NCBI GenBank assembly: GCA_012517475.1
Contig: JAAYUV010000045.1
Span: 1 to 64,000, forward strand
Origin: Peptococcaceae bacterium
Lineage (GTDB): Bacteria > Bacillota > Desulfitobacteriia > Desulfitobacteriales > Syntrophobotulaceae
Length of the DNA stretch: 64,000 nt
Direction of reading: 5' to 3'
Shown piece by piece: positions 61,202 to 64,000 of the stretch (the stretch's first letter is position 1; each line of letters opens with the position of its first letter). The position numbers were made by a program, and so were the translations under genes. The notes under the pieces were generated by a model. The model saw nothing but the letters and a program-made list of their open reading frames with translations. It ran no database searches and was not told the origin of the DNA.

Positions 61202-62224
61202 TCAACTCCTTCCGAAATGACAAACCGGATACCTGCACGTTTCACAGCCCAGACATAAACCGCCTTCACCCATACTCACAAAATCTTCCTTGGTCAGTAC
61301 CTCTCCGGCAAAAATCCGGGGAAGTACCACGTCGAGAATTGTAGTCTTGTGATAAATCGCCGCCCCGGGAACCCCCAGGATGGCTGTATGATTCAAATAA
61401 GCCATCATAAACATATTTCCCGGCTGGACAGGTGCGCCATACGTTACAACCCTCGCTCCGGAATTTTTGATTGCCCCGGGTGTCAGATCATCCGGATCGA
61501 CCGACATGCCTCCGGTCAGGATAATCAGGTCGGCATCCCTTTTTATGAAAGAAACGATGGATTCATTCAGTTGTGTTGGTTCGTCCGGACAATAAATTTG
61601 GTCAAGGATTTCAGTATCGAAATACTCCAGCTTTTTTCTGATTACAGGCCCGAATTTATCTTCTATCCTTCCCTTAAAAACTTCATTCCCGGTAATCATA
61701 ATCCCGGCCTTAAGTTTTTTATAGGGTTTAACTTCAAACACAGGTCCTCTTCCGGCGCAGATGTTTTCTATTTGATTAATCTTTTCTTCTTCGATAACCA
61801 GAGGTATGACCCTGGCTCCAACCAGTTTATCCTCTTGTACAACCGTATAATTATCCGGTCTGGAACTGACGGTAACCTTGTCAATAGAATTAATGGCCCG
61901 GAGCATATCGCGGTTGACCTTAAACAATCCTTTCACGGTCGATTTCAAAACGGTTTTTCCTTCTCGCGGCTGTTCATAGGAAAGATTTTTTCCCATAACC
62001 GCTTTGGCAATTCGGATGGCCGCCTCGTCTTCGTGAATCTCCCCGGCGTTCTCTTCCCAGATATAAATATGTTCTTTGCCGATGTTTAAAAGCTCCTCGA
62101 CATCTTCCTGCCGAATGACATGACCTCTTCTAAAGGCAATACCCTTAAATTGCCCCGGAATGACCTTCGTGATATCATGGCACAGTTTCATCCCCACTGC
62201 ATCTTGCACCCGAATTTTATCCAT
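61202..62224 (-). CDS. Molybdopterin-binding protein, MoeA/MogA-like, with C-terminal Cys motif
   Basis: The 340-residue protein has a MoCF/MogA-like molybdopterin-binding domain in its C-terminal half (GIMITGNEVFKGRIEDKF, LTGGMSVDPDDLTPGA, LGVPGAAIYHK) and a distinct N-terminal part with GMKLCHDITKVIPGQFKG. It ends GLCLGCETCRYPVCHFGRS, with four cysteines. It likely acts in metal insertion or cofactor transfer with MoeA, in a clade typical of anaerobes. I choose ATG 62224, seven bases after GAGGGG, over the ATG two codons earlier. Confidence 0.85.
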   Translation of the reverse strand: MDKIRVQDAVGMKLCHDITKVIPGQFKGIAFRRGHVIRQEDVEELLNIGKEHIYIWEENAGEIHEDEAAIRIAKAVMGKNLSYEQPREGKTVLKSTVKGLFKVNRDMLRAINSIDKVTVSSRPDNYTVVQEDKLVGARVIPLVIEEEKINQIENICAGRGPVFEVKPYKKLKAGIMITGNEVFKGRIEDKFGPVIRKKLEYFDTEILDQIYCPDEPTQLNESIVSFIKRDADLIILTGGMSVDPDDLTPGAIKNSGARVVTYGAPVQPGNMFMMAYLNHTAILGVPGAAIYHKTTILDVVLPRIFAGEVLTKEDFVSMGEGGLCLGCETCRYPVCHFGRS

Positions 62225-62264
62225 ATGCATCCCCTCACTTACTTTGCCGTTGTAATGATGTTTT

Positions 62265-63482
62265 TTATTGAAGAAGGTATGCTTTTAGTTTGCTTCCTGC
62301 GGGCTGCGGTTCACTTCCTGCCGGGATCTCGGCCAGAAGATTGCAGCCGACCAGAGATCGAAGCACGCCGTTTCCCTGACCGCCGGTCATTTCCATCCAC
62401 GCCGTGCCATTTTCGATAACCAATTTTCCCCTGAGGAATCGCCTGCGGGGACTTGCCTTCCGGAAATTATGTTTTAGCTTTACTTCAATTTGGGGAAGAA
62501 GATAATCGGTATAACCGGCTAGTTTTTTGATGAAAGACACTCCCAACAAATGAAAGATCACCAAGGCCGCAGCCGGATTCCCCGAAAGGCTGAGAATTAC
62601 CTTATCATCCTTCACTGCAGCAAGGTTGGGTGAGCCCGGTTTTGTTTCTATCTTCCAGTATAAGGTCTCTGCTCCGATAGAAGAGACGGCTTCCCCTACA
62701 ACATCATAGTCTCCTACCGAGACACCGCCTGTGGAGATAACCATATCAGCCTCATCCAGCCCCCTTTGGATCATCGCCCCGACATCCTCAACACGGTCTC
62801 CCACGGTTCCGAGAATAACCGGATCTGCGCCAATTTCCCTGCAATAGGCTGCAAGAGTATAACTGTTACTGTTTCTGATCATTCCCGGTCTTAACGGTTC
62901 GCTAATATCCAATAACTCATCCCCTGTACTGATGATAGCGATCTTAGGGCGTTTATATACCGGTACCTGACTGATCCCAAGAGCAGCCATTAAGCCTATG
63001 ATTGGCGGACTCACCACCATACCCTTTGGTGCAATCATCTCATCCATGGCCACATCTTCTCCGGCGGGTACAACATTTTCTCCTGACTTAAAGCTGGAAA
63101 AGATGGATACCAGATTTCCGTTTACTTCCGTTTCTTCATATTTTATGACCGCATCAGCCCCTTCCGGAATCGGGGCGCCGGTGAGAATTTTTACCGCCTT
63201 TCCGCTTACGACGGATTCCCTTGGGTAAGAGCCGGCAGGCACCTCTTCAATGACTTCCAGAATGACCGGGTTTCCTTTGGAAGCCTTGGACGTATCCTCT
63301 GCCCGGAAGGCATACCCGTCAAACGGAGAACGGGCAAAAGGAGGGATATTCTCCTTGGCAATGATATTTTCGCTTAACACCCTGCCTAATGCATCCGACA
63401 AATTGATGGTTTCCCGGCTTACAGGCATGCATCTTTCAAATAGCAAAGACTGAGCTTCTTCCAGTGAGATATTCTTATTCAT
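62265..63482 (-). CDS. moeA: Molybdopterin molybdenumtransferase MoeA
   Basis: MoeA inserts molybdate into adenylated molybdopterin. The 405 residues have the domain order and motifs of the family: FARSPFDGYAFRA near 50, LTGAPIPEGADAVIKYE, the MoCF segment IISTGDELLD, and STGGVSVGDYD. The C-terminal domain contains LSGNPAAALV. GAAGGAGGG lies before ATG 63482. It is the first gene of the Moco operon, after a riboswitch and terminator. Confidence 0.96.
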   Translation of the reverse strand: MNKNISLEEAQSLLFERCMPVSRETINLSDALGRVLSENIIAKENIPPFARSPFDGYAFRAEDTSKASKGNPVILEVIEEVPAGSYPRESVVSGKAVKILTGAPIPEGADAVIKYEETEVNGNLVSIFSSFKSGENVVPAGEDVAMDEMIAPKGMVVSPPIIGLMAALGISQVPVYKRPKIAIISTGDELLDISEPLRPGMIRNSNSYTLAAYCREIGADPVILGTVGDRVEDVGAMIQRGLDEADMVISTGGVSVGDYDVVGEAVSSIGAETLYWKIETKPGSPNLAAVKDDKVILSLSGNPAAALVIFHLLGVSFIKKLAGYTDYLLPQIEVKLKHNFRKASPRRRFLRGKLVIENGTAWMEMTGGQGNGVLRSLVGCNLLAEIPAGSEPQPAGSKLKAYLLQ

Positions 63483-63533
63483 GGTTACCCTCCTTCATAT
63501 TCTGGGATAATACAAGTTTTCATTGAGGTAAAA

Positions 63534-63566
63534 CAAAAATCCTTGTCCCCGACGGGAACAAGGATA
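63534..63566 (-). terminator. Terminator of the Moco riboswitch
   Basis: ATCCTTGT pairs with ACAAGGAT over a stable stem with further CCC/GGG pairs near the loop, then TTTTTG on the minus strand. It stands between the aptamer and moeA, where it can act as the expression platform. Confidence 0.8.
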
Positions 63567-63615
63567 TGGAAAAACTTACTAAAAATTAACCTCTAGCTGT
63601 CCGTAATTCCAGACC

Positions 63616-63719
63616 TTCTCCTTTCCAATCGGGAGGCATAACCGTTTCCAGTTATACCCTGTGAGCTCAAGCTCAGGTTCATGACCCATAGTGGACCTTA
63701 GGTTCATAAACTCGGAGAA
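63616..63719 (-). ncRNA. Probable Moco riboswitch aptamer
   Basis: On the minus strand TTCTCC (63719-63714) pairs with GGAGAA (63621-63616) to close the RNA. Inside, AACTG-GAAA-CGGTT (63653-63640) forms a GNRA tetraloop hairpin. GCCTCCC at 63637-63631, GAACCTAAGGTCC and GAACCTGAGC elements surround it. These features and the position upstream of moeA match the Moco RNA motif, which senses molybdenum (or tungsten) cofactor. A terminator follows. I match by eye and recall, not by covariance model. Confidence 0.6.
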
Positions 63720-63835
63720 CTTATGAAGTTGATTTTATTATATTTAATCCGGATTCTTTTTACAATAGGATTTACTGATTCAATTTCTTATGAAACGATA
63801 ATTGGAATAAAATTTTCAAATGAAAAAAGAAAAAA

Positions 63836-63855
63836 ACCCGGAAAAGCTTCCAGGT
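63836..63855 (-). terminator. Intrinsic terminator, minus strand, right edge
   Basis: ACCTGGAA pairs with TTCCGGGT with one mismatch and a short loop, followed by TTTTTTTC on the minus strand. It would end a minus-strand gene that lies beyond the right edge. No gene is seen in 63856-64000. A 65-codon plus-strand frame covers this stretch but looks like chance. Confidence 0.6.
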
Positions 63856-64000
63856 CAAAGTTTATATTTCATAAAGGGAAGGGTTTAGAGGATAGAGTTA
63901 TTGTAATGTACAAAGCTTAGAAAACAATTAGAAAAATAGGTTTATTGATAAAAACATCACGGTTTAATAAACATTTGGGTCCAATAAAGCCTGCCTGAAC

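Noticed and set aside
63723-63920. A 65-codon plus-strand frame at the right edge
   Set aside because: It begins beside the Moco riboswitch and runs across the minus-strand terminator at 63836-63855. Its Lys-rich sequence in an AT-rich region looks like chance.
1-64000. CRISPR arrays, tRNA or rRNA genes
   Set aside because: No regularly spaced 25-40 base repeats with unique spacers were seen, and no tRNA cloverleaf or rRNA segment was recognised. The only short regular repeats are the IS21-type ones at 3836-3926.

Overview
The window looks like chromosomal DNA of an anaerobic, moderately AT-rich Firmicute, most likely from the Peptococcaceae/Desulfitobacteriaceae (Desulfosporosinus, Desulfitobacterium or Dehalobacter relatives). 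The reasons are a glmS ribozyme, the cdaA-cdaR-glmM-glmS gene order, CWB2 cell-wall-binding repeats, CpsB/CapA/CapB tyrosine-kinase proteins, GGAGG-type ribosome binding sites with many GTG and TTG starts, and molybdenum cofactor genes. The genus is inferred; no rRNA gene is present. Almost every gene is on the minus strand, so operons read right to left.

Region 1 (1-3955) is plastic. It holds two convergent gene remnants sharing a terminator, an ArsP/YraQ-type permease, a complete IS1634-family insertion sequence, and an orphan block of terminal repeats of IS21 type. Region 2 (3956-11464) makes and controls cell-wall precursors. The c-di-AMP cyclase cdaA, its partner cdaR, a FAD-dependent dehydrogenase and glmM are followed by a 31-codon small ORF, a well-preserved glmS ribozyme, an intrinsic terminator, a palindromic element, and glmS. 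Region 3 (11593-16292) contains a MazG-type pyrophosphohydrolase, a possible small RNA, an orphan acetolactate-synthase-like enzyme with a promoter and an IclR-like operator, a small membrane protein, a frameshifted surface-protein pseudogene and a small membrane protein.

Region 4 (16430-30765) is the most unusual part. It is a tight run of twelve genes that looks like a variant Pel-type exopolysaccharide system. It encodes a PelF-like glycosyltransferase with a C-terminal TPR extension, a PelG-like membrane protein, a GH114-like glycosidase, a UDP-sugar epimerase, a membrane GAF/HD-GYP protein, two coiled-coil proteins, a GT2 plus DUF2304 pair, a large membrane protein, an ATP-grasp enzyme and a MurJ-like flippase. 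I see no PelD, PelE or PelA deacetylase.

Region 5 (31083-59884) is a Wzx/Wzy-type surface polysaccharide locus. Chain-length and tyrosine-kinase proteins (CapA, CapB) lie at one end, CpsB phosphatase and GalU at the other. Between them are a WbaP-type priming transferase, a Wzx flippase, a Wzy polymerase, six further glycosyltransferases, a dTDP-3-amino-3,6-dideoxyhexose pathway (RfbA, RfbB, FdtA/QdtA-like isomerase, aminotransferase, two acetyltransferases) and an odd modification cassette (acyltransferase, alkaline-phosphatase-family protein, thymidylate-kinase-like protein, radical SAM protein). A mannose-1-phosphate guanylyltransferase in the locus is truncated. A large CWB2 surface protein and a VanZ-like protein sit at the left edge.

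Region 6 (60239-63720) is a molybdenum cofactor operon (moeA, a MoeA-like molybdopterin-binding protein, moaA) behind a probable Moco riboswitch and terminator. No tRNA, rRNA or CRISPR array was seen.
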